DNA from: an uncultured Clostridiaceae bacterium | Lineage (GTDB): Bacteria > Bacillota > Clostridia > Clostridiales > Clostridiaceae | Assembly: GCA_946405135.1 (NCBI GenBank) | Contig: CAMJGD010000016.1 | Location: forward strand, 1-64,000 | DNA length: 64,000 bases | Reading direction: 5' to 3' | Part shown: positions 53,148 through 60,698 of the stretch, one piece after another | How positions within the stretch are numbered: position 1 is the first letter of the stretch | Layout: the number at the start of each line of letters is the position of its first letter | Made by a program: the position numbers and the translations under genes | The notes under the pieces: generated by a model | The model's input: the letters and a program-made list of their open reading frames with translations, nothing else | Told to the model about the DNA's origin: nothing | The model's database searches: none

Positions 53148-54545
53148 TTATTTCATCAAACTCTTAATATGTGTTACAAGTGGGTCTGCTACAGTTCCAA
53201 CAACTATCTGGAAGTTCTTAGCTCCCATTTTCATAACTCCTGTAGCTCCTATTTCTTTTAATCTTGCTTCATTAATCATGCTTCCGTCTTTGGCAGTTAA
53301 TCTTATTCTAGTTATACAAGCATCAATAGAGTCTATATTTCCTCTTCCTCCTACAGCTTCTAATATCTCTGCTGCTTTTGCTGTTAATTCTGCATTACCT
53401 AAGTTTGATAATTTATTAGAAACTTCCTCTTCTCCTCTACCTGGAGTTGGAATATCCAATTTAGTTATCATGAATACAAATATGAAGTAGTAAATTGCAC
53501 CAAATATCAATCCTATTATTAATAGCAATATAGGTTTTGAAGCAATTCCAAAACTTAATACATAGTCTATAAGTCCTGCTGAGAATCCGAATCCTGACTT
53601 AACGCCCAGAGCCGCAGTAAGTGCTAAAGCTATACCACTTAATAAAGCATGGATTACATATAATATTGGTGATAAGAACATAAATGTAAATTCTATTGGT
53701 TCAGTAATACCTGTTAAGAAAGATGTAAATGCTATTCCTAAAAGCATACCTGCAACAGTTTTCTTATTTTCTTTCTTAGCAGTAGTAATCATAGCTAAAC
53801 ATGCTGCTGGAAGAGCGAACATCATGATTGGGAAGAATCCTGTCATGTAAGTACCCGCATTTGGATCTCCAGCAAAGAATCTGTTTAAGTCTCCATTTAC
53901 AACTTTTCCGGCTGCATCTGTAAATTCTCCAAATTGGAACCAGAATAAAGTATTAAGTACATGGTGTAATCCAAATGGTATAAGAAGTCTATTAAAGAAA
54001 CCAAATATAAATGCACCAAAAGCGCCTGCACCTGCTACTGCATTACCAAAAGCATTCAATCCATTTTGTATTAATGGCCATACATAACCCATGATTACTC
54101 CAAGGATTAATGCATAGAAAGAAGTTATAATAGGTACGAAACGTTTTCCTCCAAAGAATCCTAAAAAGTCTGGAACCTTAATTGCTTTATATTTATTGTA
54201 TAATTTACCTGCTAAGACACCCATTAAGATACCTGCAAGTACTCCCATATTAATCTTTTCATCAAAAGAAGTAGCAACTTTAGTTAAAACAAAATATCCT
54301 ACTGTTGCTGCTATACCTGCAACTCCATTATTTTCTTCAGCAAATCCTACAGCTATACCTATTGCAAATATAAGTGCTAAATTACCAAAAATAGCTGAAC
54401 CTGCTGCTTCCATCCAAGGAATATTAAATACATCTTTTGCACCAAGTCTTAGTAAAAGCGCTGCTGCTGGCAAAACTGCTACTGGTGTCATAAGAGCCTT
54501 ACCTAGCTTTTGAAAACCGCCTAATACCTTGTTATCTCTTGCCAT
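53148..54545 (-). CDS. PTS system glucose/N-acetylglucosamine-family IICB component
   Basis: 465-residue fusion of the membrane IIC channel (about residues 5-370, with FGLHHVLNTLFWFQFG and LTGITEPIEFTFMF, the sugar-site Glu) and a C-terminal IIB domain with phosphocysteine in DACITRIRLTAKDG. There is no IIA domain; the separate EIIA at 55146 probably supplies it. N-acetylglucosamine is favoured by the IIC sequence, but glucose is possible. SD ATAGGAGG. Its leader has a RAT-like element and a terminator, implying sugar-induced antitermination. Confidence 0.91.
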   Translation of the reverse strand: MARDNKVLGGFQKLGKALMTPVAVLPAAALLLRLGAKDVFNIPWMEAAGSAIFGNLALIFAIGIAVGFAEENNGVAGIAATVGYFVLTKVATSFDEKINMGVLAGILMGVLAGKLYNKYKAIKVPDFLGFFGGKRFVPIITSFYALILGVIMGYVWPLIQNGLNAFGNAVAGAGAFGAFIFGFFNRLLIPFGLHHVLNTLFWFQFGEFTDAAGKVVNGDLNRFFAGDPNAGTYMTGFFPIMMFALPAACLAMITTAKKENKKTVAGMLLGIAFTSFLTGITEPIEFTFMFLSPILYVIHALLSGIALALTAALGVKSGFGFSAGLIDYVLSFGIASKPILLLIIGLIFGAIYYFIFVFMITKLDIPTPGRGEEEVSNKLSNLGNAELTAKAAEILEAVGGRGNIDSIDACITRIRLTAKDGSMINEARLKEIGATGVMKMGAKNFQIVVGTVADPLVTHIKSLMK

Positions 54546-54733
54546 TTCTTTACCTCCTATTATTTTAATATTTTGATAATTGATAATAGTTTGTTTTTAT
54601 TATTTAATTTAATACCGTACGCTTATTAAACTAAATAATAATTTATTAATATTATATGCTTTACCAACTTATATTTATTTCTGAGGTTTACCTTGATAAA
54701 AGAACAATAATTTCAATAGATAAAATAATGGTA

Positions 54734-54796
54734 ACAAAAAAAGCTGAAAAGGTTACCCTTTTCAGCTTTTGCCCACTTAAACAAATATGGTTACAC
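54734..54796 (-). promoter_or_regulatory. RAT-like antiterminator and terminator in the PTS IICB leader
   Basis: On the minus strand GTGTAACCA (near 54796) and TGGGCAAAAG (near 54775-54766) form a RAT-like hairpin. Its 3' side overlaps the terminator stem AAAAGCTGAAAAGG/CCTTTTCAGCTTTT (54770-54757 with 54752-54739), which is followed by seven U. The two structures exclude each other. The inner pair CCA/TGG matches CTG/CAG in the EIIA leader by position. Bound LicT/GlcT protein would let transcription proceed. Confidence 0.7.
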
Positions 54797-54830
54797 GCTG
54801 ATAACGCATACAACTTATTAATTTACTTTA

Positions 54831-54858
54831 ATTATAACCTTTTCATGAAAAAAGTCAA
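54831..54858 (-). promoter_or_regulatory. Promoter of the PTS IICB gene
   Basis: On the minus strand TTGACT (54858-54853) and TATAAT (54836-54831) are 16 bases apart. Transcription would start near 54824, just upstream of the RAT-like element. Confidence 0.7.
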
Positions 54859-54926
54859 GAATAAATTAAAAATATTATAACCAACTAATTAATAATGTGA
54901 ACATTTTGTATCATTAACTAAAATCA

Positions 54927-54955
54927 TTGACAATATATTAGCCAAAATATATAAT
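54927..54955 (+). promoter_or_regulatory. Perfect-consensus sigma-A promoter of the EIIA gene
   Basis: TTGACA (54927-54932) and TATAAT (54950-54955) with exactly 17 bases between. This is the strongest promoter match seen in the window. Transcripts would begin near 54962 and run straight into the RAT and terminator. Confidence 0.85.
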
Positions 54956-54967
54956 ACTTTATGAAAC

Positions 54968-54991
54968 GTGTAACTGTTAAATCAGGCATAA
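54968..54991 (+). promoter_or_regulatory. RAT (ribonucleic antiterminator) site of the EIIA gene
   Basis: GTGTAACTG, a short loop and CAGGCATAA match the known LicT/GlcT RAT layout of TTACTG...CAGGCA. Its 3' half shares GGCATAA with the left arm of the following terminator, so antiterminator and terminator are mutually exclusive. Confidence 0.8.
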
Positions 54992-55022
54992 GTTTTCTAA
55001 AAACTTATGTCTTTTTATTTTT
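54985..55022 (+). terminator. Leader terminator of the EIIA gene
   Basis: GGCATAAGTTTT (54985-54996) pairs with AAAACTTATGTC (55000-55011), and TTTTTATTTTTTT follows. It would stop transcription unless the RAT is bound by the antiterminator protein encoded at 55714-56562. Confidence 0.85.
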
Positions 55023-55094
55023 TTTAAATAAATCTTTATATTCTAAAAATATGAAATTATATGAAAATTGTATAAAAGTATGTAATCAAAATAG

Positions 55095-55148
55095 AAAGGA
55101 AGTGAAGATTTCCAAGCTGCATTGCTGTAGCTTTGGGAAATTACTATG
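55095..55148 (+). promoter_or_regulatory. SD - hairpin - ATG translation start of the EIIA gene
   Basis: AAAGGA (55095-55100) is 45 bases from the ATG. Between them lies a hairpin at 55108-55141: ATTTCC/GGAAAT then AAGCTGCA/TGTAGCTT, loop TTGC, with a two-base bulge. Folding leaves about 11 bases between SD and ATG. The only SD-like sequence close to the ATG, GGGAAA, is part of the stem. Confidence 0.55.
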
Positions 55149-55625
55149 TTTGGATTTTTAAAGAAAAATTTTCAATTAATAGCCCCTGTAAATGGAAAAT
55201 TAGTAGATTTATCTAAAGTACCTGATGAGGTATTTGCTCAAAAATTAGCTGGTGATGGCGTAGCCATTGAATCTACTGGTGATATAATTGTAGCTCCTGC
55301 AGATGGAGTACTGTCTCTCATATTTAAAACAAACCATGCTTTTGCTATGACCTTGGACAACGGAGCAGAACTACTTGTACATATAGGTATAGATACCGTA
55401 GAACTACAAGGTGAAGGTTTTGAAAGATTAGCAGAAGAGGGTAAAAGAATAAAAGCTGGAGACCCTATAGTAAAGATTAATAGAGAATATATAACTGAAA
55501 AAGGTTTATCCTTAATTACCCCAATTCTAATAACAAATTCAGATAATTTTAAGGAAATAACTTATAAAACAGATGTAAATGTTACTGCTGGTAAAGATAC
55601 TATTCTAGAATATAAGACAAAATAA
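55146..55625 (+). CDS. PTS glucose-type EIIA component
   Basis: 159-residue soluble EIIA of the Crr type. SPVNG-like IAPVNGKLVDLSKVPDEVFAQKLAGDGVAI opens the fold. His64 (TNHAF) and His79 (LLVHIGIDTVEL) form the active site, His79 being the phosphorylated residue. It takes phosphate from HPr and should serve the IICB encoded divergently at 53148-54545. Expression appears to depend on RAT antitermination, and its start codon lies behind a hairpin. Confidence 0.94.
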   Translation: MFGFLKKNFQLIAPVNGKLVDLSKVPDEVFAQKLAGDGVAIESTGDIIVAPADGVLSLIFKTNHAFAMTLDNGAELLVHIGIDTVELQGEGFERLAEEGKRIKAGDPIVKINREYITEKGLSLITPILITNSDNFKEITYKTDVNVTAGKDTILEYKTK

Positions 55626-55663
55626 AAATAAATAAGGCATATCAAATAATCTGTAAACTAATT

Positions 55664-55715
55664 GGGACTGTAATAGATTTATGTAAATCAATCTACTACA
55701 GTCCCTAAATTTTTT
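55664..55715 (+). terminator. Intrinsic terminator of the EIIA gene
   Basis: GGGACTGTA (55664-55672) pairs with TACAGTCCC (55697-55705), with inner TAGATT/AATCTA, and a T-run follows. It lies between the convergent EIIA and antiterminator genes. Confidence 0.85.
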
Positions 55716-56562
55716 ACTTCACCATTTTAAATCTTTCAATATGAATTGCCATATATGCAATTTCGTCTTCTACAACTTTTATATCCAATTGTTCTTCTAT
55801 AAGTTTAGCCACCTTTTGTGCTAATTCATAGGAACCTTTATATTTATTTTTTATTTCCGTAATCAAATCATTTTTTATGGGGTTATCAGTAAGAATTCTT
55901 TCTATAGCAAATCTTATATGAGTTATAAATCTAGCATAGTCTAAAGATTGCCTATCAATTTCCATATTTAACTCATCTTCAATAAACTCCACTATGCTGT
56001 TAGAAAGAAAATTATATTTTAAAGTATTGGATAACTTTCCATCATTTCTAGCTGAATGTATATGTAAAGCAATAAACCCTATTTCTCCTTCAGGTACATT
56101 TACTCCAGCAGCCTTCTCTAACATTCTTGCAGCCTTGGCTGCTATGTCAAATTCTCTTCTATAGAGAGTCTCTGTTTCCACTAAAAAAGGATTTTGTATT
56201 TCCTCATTTTCTTTAAGCCTTTTTAATGCAAAATTTATGTGATCTGTCAAAGATATATGTATCTTTTCATTTAGCTCTTCACCCAATTCATCAGAAATCA
56301 TGCAGATTATTTCTTCGCATAATCCTATCACATTATTATCTGCATAGCTTATAAGCTCATTGAAATTATTTGAATTATCTTTATCTTCTATAGAGAAAAC
56401 CTTTTCTACTTCTATATTTTTATTAATTATGTCTCCTATATGTTTTCCAAAACCAATACCTTTACCAAATAATATTTTTTCTTTACCCTGCTCATCTACA
56501 AGCAGCACATTATTATTAAATACTTTTAAAACCTTGCAATTATGGAGTAGGTTAGCCTTCAT
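55714..56562 (-). CDS. BglG/LicT-family transcriptional antiterminator (GlcT-like)
   Basis: 282-residue RNA-binding antiterminator. An N-terminal CAT domain (about 1-58, HNCKVLKVFNNNVLLVDEQGKEKILFGKGIGFGKHIGD) binds RAT hairpins. PRD1 (His in LTDHINFALKRL and IALHIHSARND) and PRD2 (ARFITHIRFAIERI, AYMAIHIERF) carry the PTS-phosphorylated histidines. It almost certainly acts on the two RAT sites between the PTS genes. The start was set at ATG 56562 behind GGGGGTTG, giving normal family length. Confidence 0.93.
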   Translation of the reverse strand: MKANLLHNCKVLKVFNNNVLLVDEQGKEKILFGKGIGFGKHIGDIINKNIEVEKVFSIEDKDNSNNFNELISYADNNVIGLCEEIICMISDELGEELNEKIHISLTDHINFALKRLKENEEIQNPFLVETETLYRREFDIAAKAARMLEKAAGVNVPEGEIGFIALHIHSARNDGKLSNTLKYNFLSNSIVEFIEDELNMEIDRQSLDYARFITHIRFAIERILTDNPIKNDLITEIKNKYKGSYELAQKVAKLIEEQLDIKVVEDEIAYMAIHIERFKMVK

Positions 56563-56845
56563 GTATACAACCCCCATTGTTAACATTATATGTGTAATTA
56601 TAACAAATTTAATAGTACCTTGCAAAATTTATCCAAATATATACTGATACTTATTAATATATCACTTATAAAGTTTTCTAACAAGAGCTTAGTAAAATGG
56701 ATTTTTACAGTGAACATTTTTTCGTTTTTAATTTAAGTTTTAGCTTAAACAAACTTTATTCAGTGCATAAAAGCTTGTACTCTTACATCATAAAATGTAT
56801 AAAACAATTAAAAATTAGGGAAGAACTATGCCTTCCCATGATTAA

Positions 56846-56995
56846 TTAGAATCTTTCAGTCAATTCCTGCTGAATTCTTTTTAAATCCTTTTGCCTTAGT
56901 TTTGTCTCTTCTCTAATTTTATCCCAGTCTTCTCCATCAATAAGCATTCTTCTTGCTTTTTCTTCTGCTCCTAACTTTTGATTTACTTTTCCCAT
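56846..56995 (-). CDS. Small hypothetical protein, 49 residues
   Basis: I do not recognise a family. The start at ATG 56995 has an excellent GAGGAGG SD; a longer frame to 57046 does not. The peptide is highly charged and predicted all-helical (LGAEEKARRMLIDGEDWDKIREETKLRQKDLKRIQQEL), with a helix-turn-helix-like spacing in the second half. It is isolated between the antiterminator gene and the RNA candidate, with no obvious partner. Confidence 0.6.
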   Translation of the reverse strand: MGKVNQKLGAEEKARRMLIDGEDWDKIREETKLRQKDLKRIQQELTERF

Positions 56996-57161
56996 TTCTT
57001 TAACCTCCTCAATTTTATTTTTTCCAATACTCAAAGTTTGATGCATTTCTATATAATAAAAAATTAACCTTTAATTAAAATTTATAAAAACGTATTCGTT
57101 AATTATTTCACATATTTTTATAAAACTATTGTATTATAAGTACCTACAGATTATAATTAAA

Positions 57162-57394
57162 AGGTAATAACCATTCTCTTCTACCTGTTTGACTGGTCTT
57201 TTCCTATCAAACAGCTATATAAAACTAAATAAGGAGCTTACTCCAATTGCAAAGATTTTATCCTAGCAAGAAGATGAAGGCTGTATAGTAAATAAACCCT
57301 TATAAAGTTAAATAAGGATTTAGTATTATTGTGGTTATCTATATAAATAACTACCTATGCCATATTCACCTTCTGCTCTGCAGAAGGTTTTTTT
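57162..57394 (+). ncRNA. Structured RNA candidate with intrinsic terminator upstream of hydG cluster
   Basis: Successive inverted repeats: AGGTA/TACCT (57162-57166 with 57352-57356) and ATAACCA/TGGTTAT (57167-57173 with 57332-57338) close the domain. Inside are CTGTTTGA/TCAAACAG (57185-57192, 57207-57214), GGAG/CTCC (57234-57245) and CCTTAT/ATAAGG (57298-57319). A strong terminator ACCTTCTGC/GCAGAAGGT plus T-run ends at 57394, 110 bases before the TM1266-like gene. It could be a small RNA or a riboswitch-like leader. It matches no class I can recall. Confidence 0.5.
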
Positions 57395-57504
57395 ATAGCA
57401 TAAAAACTTATATGATTGCTGAAGGATACTCATCTAAAACAACTTTAATGCTGAAAGTTGTACCAAATAAATAAAAAAAGATTAAAAACAAAGAAGGTGG
57501 TTTT

Positions 57505-57750
57505 ATGGATAAGAGAGTAGGTGTAGTTGGAATAGTAGTTGAAAATTTTGATAATGCTCCTAAAGTAAATGAAATACTTCATAGCTTTGCCAGCATTATT
57601 GTGGGAAGAATGGGTATCCCTTATAAAGAAAGAGATGTATCTGTAATATCTCTTATTGTAGATGGTACTATGGACGAGATAAGTGCCATGACTGGGAAGC
57701 TTGGAAAGATAAACGGGGTAACCGTAAAATCTGCCATAACAAAAAAATAG
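57505..57750 (+). CDS. TM1266-type iron-only hydrogenase system putative regulator
   Basis: 81-residue ferredoxin-fold, NikR/ACT-like protein (RVGVVGIVVENFDNAPKVNEILHSFASIIVGRMGIPYKERDVSVISLIVDGTMDEISAMTGKLG). Homologues sit beside hydEFG genes in many anaerobes and are called iron-only hydrogenase system regulators, though there is no DNA-binding motif and the role is unproven. SD GAAGGTGG. First gene before hydG. Confidence 0.9.
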   Translation: MDKRVGVVGIVVENFDNAPKVNEILHSFASIIVGRMGIPYKERDVSVISLIVDGTMDEISAMTGKLGKINGVTVKSAITKK

Positions 57751-57811
57751 CAATGTTATGACTTAATATCCAGATTATCAAAAATAAATATTAGTAAATT
57801 TTTATAGATAG

Positions 57812-57851
57812 AAAGGAGGCTGCTGCTTTTAATAGCAGTAGAGTTTGTATG
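57812..57851 (+). promoter_or_regulatory. SD - hairpin - ATG translation start of hydG
   Basis: AAAGGAGG (57812-57819) is followed at once by CTGCTGC (57820-57826), an eight-base loop and GCAGTAG (57835-57841), then seven bases and the ATG at 57849. Linear spacing is 29 bases; with the stem folded (one G-U pair) it is seven, the optimum. Confidence 0.6.
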
Positions 57852-59261
57852 AAAAAATATTTAGCAGAAGAATTTATTGTGGATTCAGAAATAAGAGAAT
57901 CAATAAAAGAGGGAGAAAAATTAGCTAAGGATAAAGATTATGTAAAATCTTTGCTGGAAAAGGCTAGACAGTATAAAGGACTTTCTCATAGAGAAGCTGC
58001 TGTACTCTTAAATGTAGAAGATAAAGAAATATTAGAAGATATGTTTAAGACAGCAAAAGAAGTTAAAGAAAAAATATATGGAAAAAGAATAGTTCTATTT
58101 GCACCTTTATATGTAAGCAATTATTGCGTAAATAACTGTAAATACTGCGGATATAAACATTCTAACTGTGACTTTAAAAGAAAAAAACTTACTATGGAAG
58201 AATTAAAAGAAGAAGTTAGAATATTAGAGTCCTTAGGTCATAAAAGACTTGCCCTAGAATTAGGTGAGGATCCTGAGAATACACCTCTTGATTATGTGCT
58301 TGAATGTATAAAAACTATATATTCATTAAAATTTGATAATGGAAGTATAAGAAGAATAAATGTAAATATAGCTGCAACTACTATAGATGAGTACAAAAGG
58401 CTAAAAGAAGCAGGTATTGGTACTTATATTTTATTTCAAGAAACTTATCACAAAGAAACCTATGAAAAAATGCATCCACAAGGACCAAAACACAATTATA
58501 ATTGGCACACTACAGCTATGCACAGAGCAAGAGCTGCAGGTATAGATGATATAGGCATGGGAGTTTTGTATGGATTATATGATCACAAATATGAAACTGT
58601 AGCTATGCTTATGCACGCAGAAAACCTTGAAAAAGAAACAGGAGTTGGTCCTCATACTATATCTGTACCGAGATTACAGCCTGCTGAAAATGTAAATATT
58701 AAGGATTATCCATATTTAGTAGCCAATGATGATTTTAAAAAGATTGTAGCTATTTTAAGATTAAGTGTTCCATATACAGGAATGATAATATCTACAAGAG
58801 AAGAGTCCAAGTTCAGAGATGAAATTATAGCCCTTGGAATATCACAGGTAAGTTCCGGTTCTTGTACTGGAGTAGGCGGTTATGCTGAATCTCAAAAAAT
58901 AGCTTCTGATGAAAAACCTCAATTTGAAGTTGGTGATCGTCGTTCACCTATAGAAATAATAAAAAGTCTATGCAAAAGCGGGTATATACCAAGCTACTGT
59001 ACAGCCTGTTACAGAGAAGGAAGAACTGGAGACAGATTTATGAAACTTGCTAAAACTGGAGAGATACAGAATGTTTGCAAGCCTAACGCTCTACTTACTT
59101 TAAAAGAATACCTTCTAGATTACGGTGATGATGAAGCAAAGGAAATTGGAAATAAACTTATAGAAAAAGAGTTACAATCAATATCTAATGAAAATATTAA
59201 AAAATCAGCAAAAGAAAAACTAAAACAAATAGAATCAGGGGTAAGAGACCTTAGATTCTAA
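57849..59261 (+). CDS. hydG: [FeFe]-hydrogenase H-cluster maturation radical SAM protein HydG
   Basis: 470-residue tyrosine lyase that supplies CO, cyanide and iron to the H-cluster. C93, C97 and C100 (YCVNNCKYC) bind the radical SAM cluster. The C-terminal YCTACYREGRTG with a Cys 22 residues on (NVCKPNAL) binds the auxiliary cluster. Length is normal. It is preceded by the TM1266 gene and followed by hydF. HydE and the hydrogenase itself are not in the window. Confidence 0.96.
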   Translation: MKKYLAEEFIVDSEIRESIKEGEKLAKDKDYVKSLLEKARQYKGLSHREAAVLLNVEDKEILEDMFKTAKEVKEKIYGKRIVLFAPLYVSNYCVNNCKYCGYKHSNCDFKRKKLTMEELKEEVRILESLGHKRLALELGEDPENTPLDYVLECIKTIYSLKFDNGSIRRINVNIAATTIDEYKRLKEAGIGTYILFQETYHKETYEKMHPQGPKHNYNWHTTAMHRARAAGIDDIGMGVLYGLYDHKYETVAMLMHAENLEKETGVGPHTISVPRLQPAENVNIKDYPYLVANDDFKKIVAILRLSVPYTGMIISTREESKFRDEIIALGISQVSSGSCTGVGGYAESQKIASDEKPQFEVGDRRSPIEIIKSLCKSGYIPSYCTACYREGRTGDRFMKLAKTGEIQNVCKPNALLTLKEYLLDYGDDEAKEIGNKLIEKELQSISNENIKKSAKEKLKQIESGVRDLRF

Positions 59262-59321
59262 CAACTAGAAGTGTAAATTTTGCAATTCAATATTTATGCT
59301 AGATATGAAAGGAGTTAGCCT

Positions 59322-60512
59322 ATGTATGATACGCCAAAATCCAACAGATTGCATATAGCTGTATTTGGCAAAAGGAATGCAGGAAAATCAAGCTTAGTTA
59401 ATTCACTGACTAATCAATCTATATCCTTAGTATCAGACACCCCAGGTACTACTACAGATCCTGTATTTAAAACTATGGAACTTCTTCCTTTAGGTCCTGT
59501 GGTAATCATAGATACTGCAGGTTTAGATGATGAAGGTGCTTTAGGTGAGCTGAGGATAAAAAAGACTATGGAAGTAATGGATCGAACAGACTTGTCTCTT
59601 TTAGTATTTACTGGTGAAAACTCCAACTATTCTATGGAAGAACAATGGTTTCATGAACTTAAAAAAAGGGAAATTCCTGTGGTAGGGGTAATAAATAAAA
59701 TAGATATAAATACCCCTAATGAAGAACAGCTTAAAGATAAATTTCCTATTCCCTTTGTAAAAGTAAATGCAAAGGATAGAATCAATATAAGCGCATTAAA
59801 ACAGTGCATTGTAGAAAATGCTCCTACAGATTTTGAAATGCCTACCATAGTAGGTGATATCATAAAACCAAAAGACATGGTTATAGTAGTAGCACCACAA
59901 GATATACAGGCACCTAAAGGAAGACTTATACTGCCTCAGGTACAAGTTATAAGAGATATTTTAGACTATGATGCCATGGCACTTACAGTAAAGGATACAG
60001 AGCTTGAGGATCTTTTGAAAGCATTAGGCAAGAAACCAAATTTAGTGATTACGGACTCTCAAGTATTTAAAAAGGTTAATGAAATTGTTCCAAAAGATAT
60101 ACCTCTTACTTCCTTTTCCATACTCATGGCAAGGTATAAAGGAAATCTTGAAGTATTTGTAAAAGGTGCAAAGATAATAAATGAGTTAAAGCCTGGGGAT
60201 AAGGTATTAATAGCTGAAGCATGTACCCATCATGCATTAAAAAACGATATAGCAAGAGAAAAGATACCTGCTTGGCTTCAAAATAAAGTTGGAGGTAACC
60301 TTCACATAGAAGTAAGCACTGGAGTAGACTTTCCTGAAAACCTCCATGAGTTTAAGCTTATCATCCACTGTGGAAGTTGTATGTTTACAAGAAAACAGTT
60401 AATGTCAAGACTTATAAAAGCAGAGGAAGCAGGAGTACCTATAACAAACTTTGGCACAGCCATAGCTGAAATAAACGGCATATTAGATAGAGTTGTAAAA
60501 GAGCTGATTTAA
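59322..60512 (+). CDS. hydF: [FeFe]-hydrogenase H-cluster maturation GTPase HydF
   Basis: 396-residue scaffold on which the diiron subcluster is assembled and delivered to HydA. The N-terminal GTPase has GKRNAGKSS (G1), DTAG (G3) and NKID (G4). The C-terminal cluster domain has CTHHALKND and HCGSCM, fitting the CxH...HCxxC ligand set. SD AAAGGAG. It lies 60 bases after hydG. Confidence 0.96.
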   Translation: MYDTPKSNRLHIAVFGKRNAGKSSLVNSLTNQSISLVSDTPGTTTDPVFKTMELLPLGPVVIIDTAGLDDEGALGELRIKKTMEVMDRTDLSLLVFTGENSNYSMEEQWFHELKKREIPVVGVINKIDINTPNEEQLKDKFPIPFVKVNAKDRINISALKQCIVENAPTDFEMPTIVGDIIKPKDMVIVVAPQDIQAPKGRLILPQVQVIRDILDYDAMALTVKDTELEDLLKALGKKPNLVITDSQVFKKVNEIVPKDIPLTSFSILMARYKGNLEVFVKGAKIINELKPGDKVLIAEACTHHALKNDIAREKIPAWLQNKVGGNLHIEVSTGVDFPENLHEFKLIIHCGSCMFTRKQLMSRLIKAEEAGVPITNFGTAIAEINGILDRVVKELI

Positions 60513-60557
60513 TGAGGTCAGATACTATTTGGTAAAATCAAATAGTGTCTGACCTCA
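60513..60557. terminator. 18-bp hairpin after hydF
   Basis: TGAGGTCAGATACTATTTG (60513-60531) pairs with CAAATAGTGTCTGACCTCA (60539-60557) with a single mismatch and a seven-base loop. It begins right after the hydF stop. No U-run follows, so it could be an mRNA 3'-end stabiliser or a repeat rather than a classical terminator. Confidence 0.6.
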
Positions 60558-60698
60558 AACCATAATTTAATAACAAAATGGTAGATTAAACTGTAAAATA
60601 ATAGTATTATATAATTGTAGCAATATTTTAAATTTATTTAAAATATTCTCAATTATTAAACTATTTATCTTTAAATAAAAATTAAAGGGGGACTCTTT

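Noticed and set aside
54961..55161. Plus-strand 66-codon frame upstream of EIIA
   Set aside because: It runs through the RAT and leader terminator with no SD at its ATG, and is explained by regulatory RNA. A shorter GTG-started part has its SD too close.
57445..57753. Minus-strand 102-codon frame
   Set aside because: It is antisense to the TM1266-like gene and has a low-complexity Tyr/Phe-rich translation, so a shadow frame.
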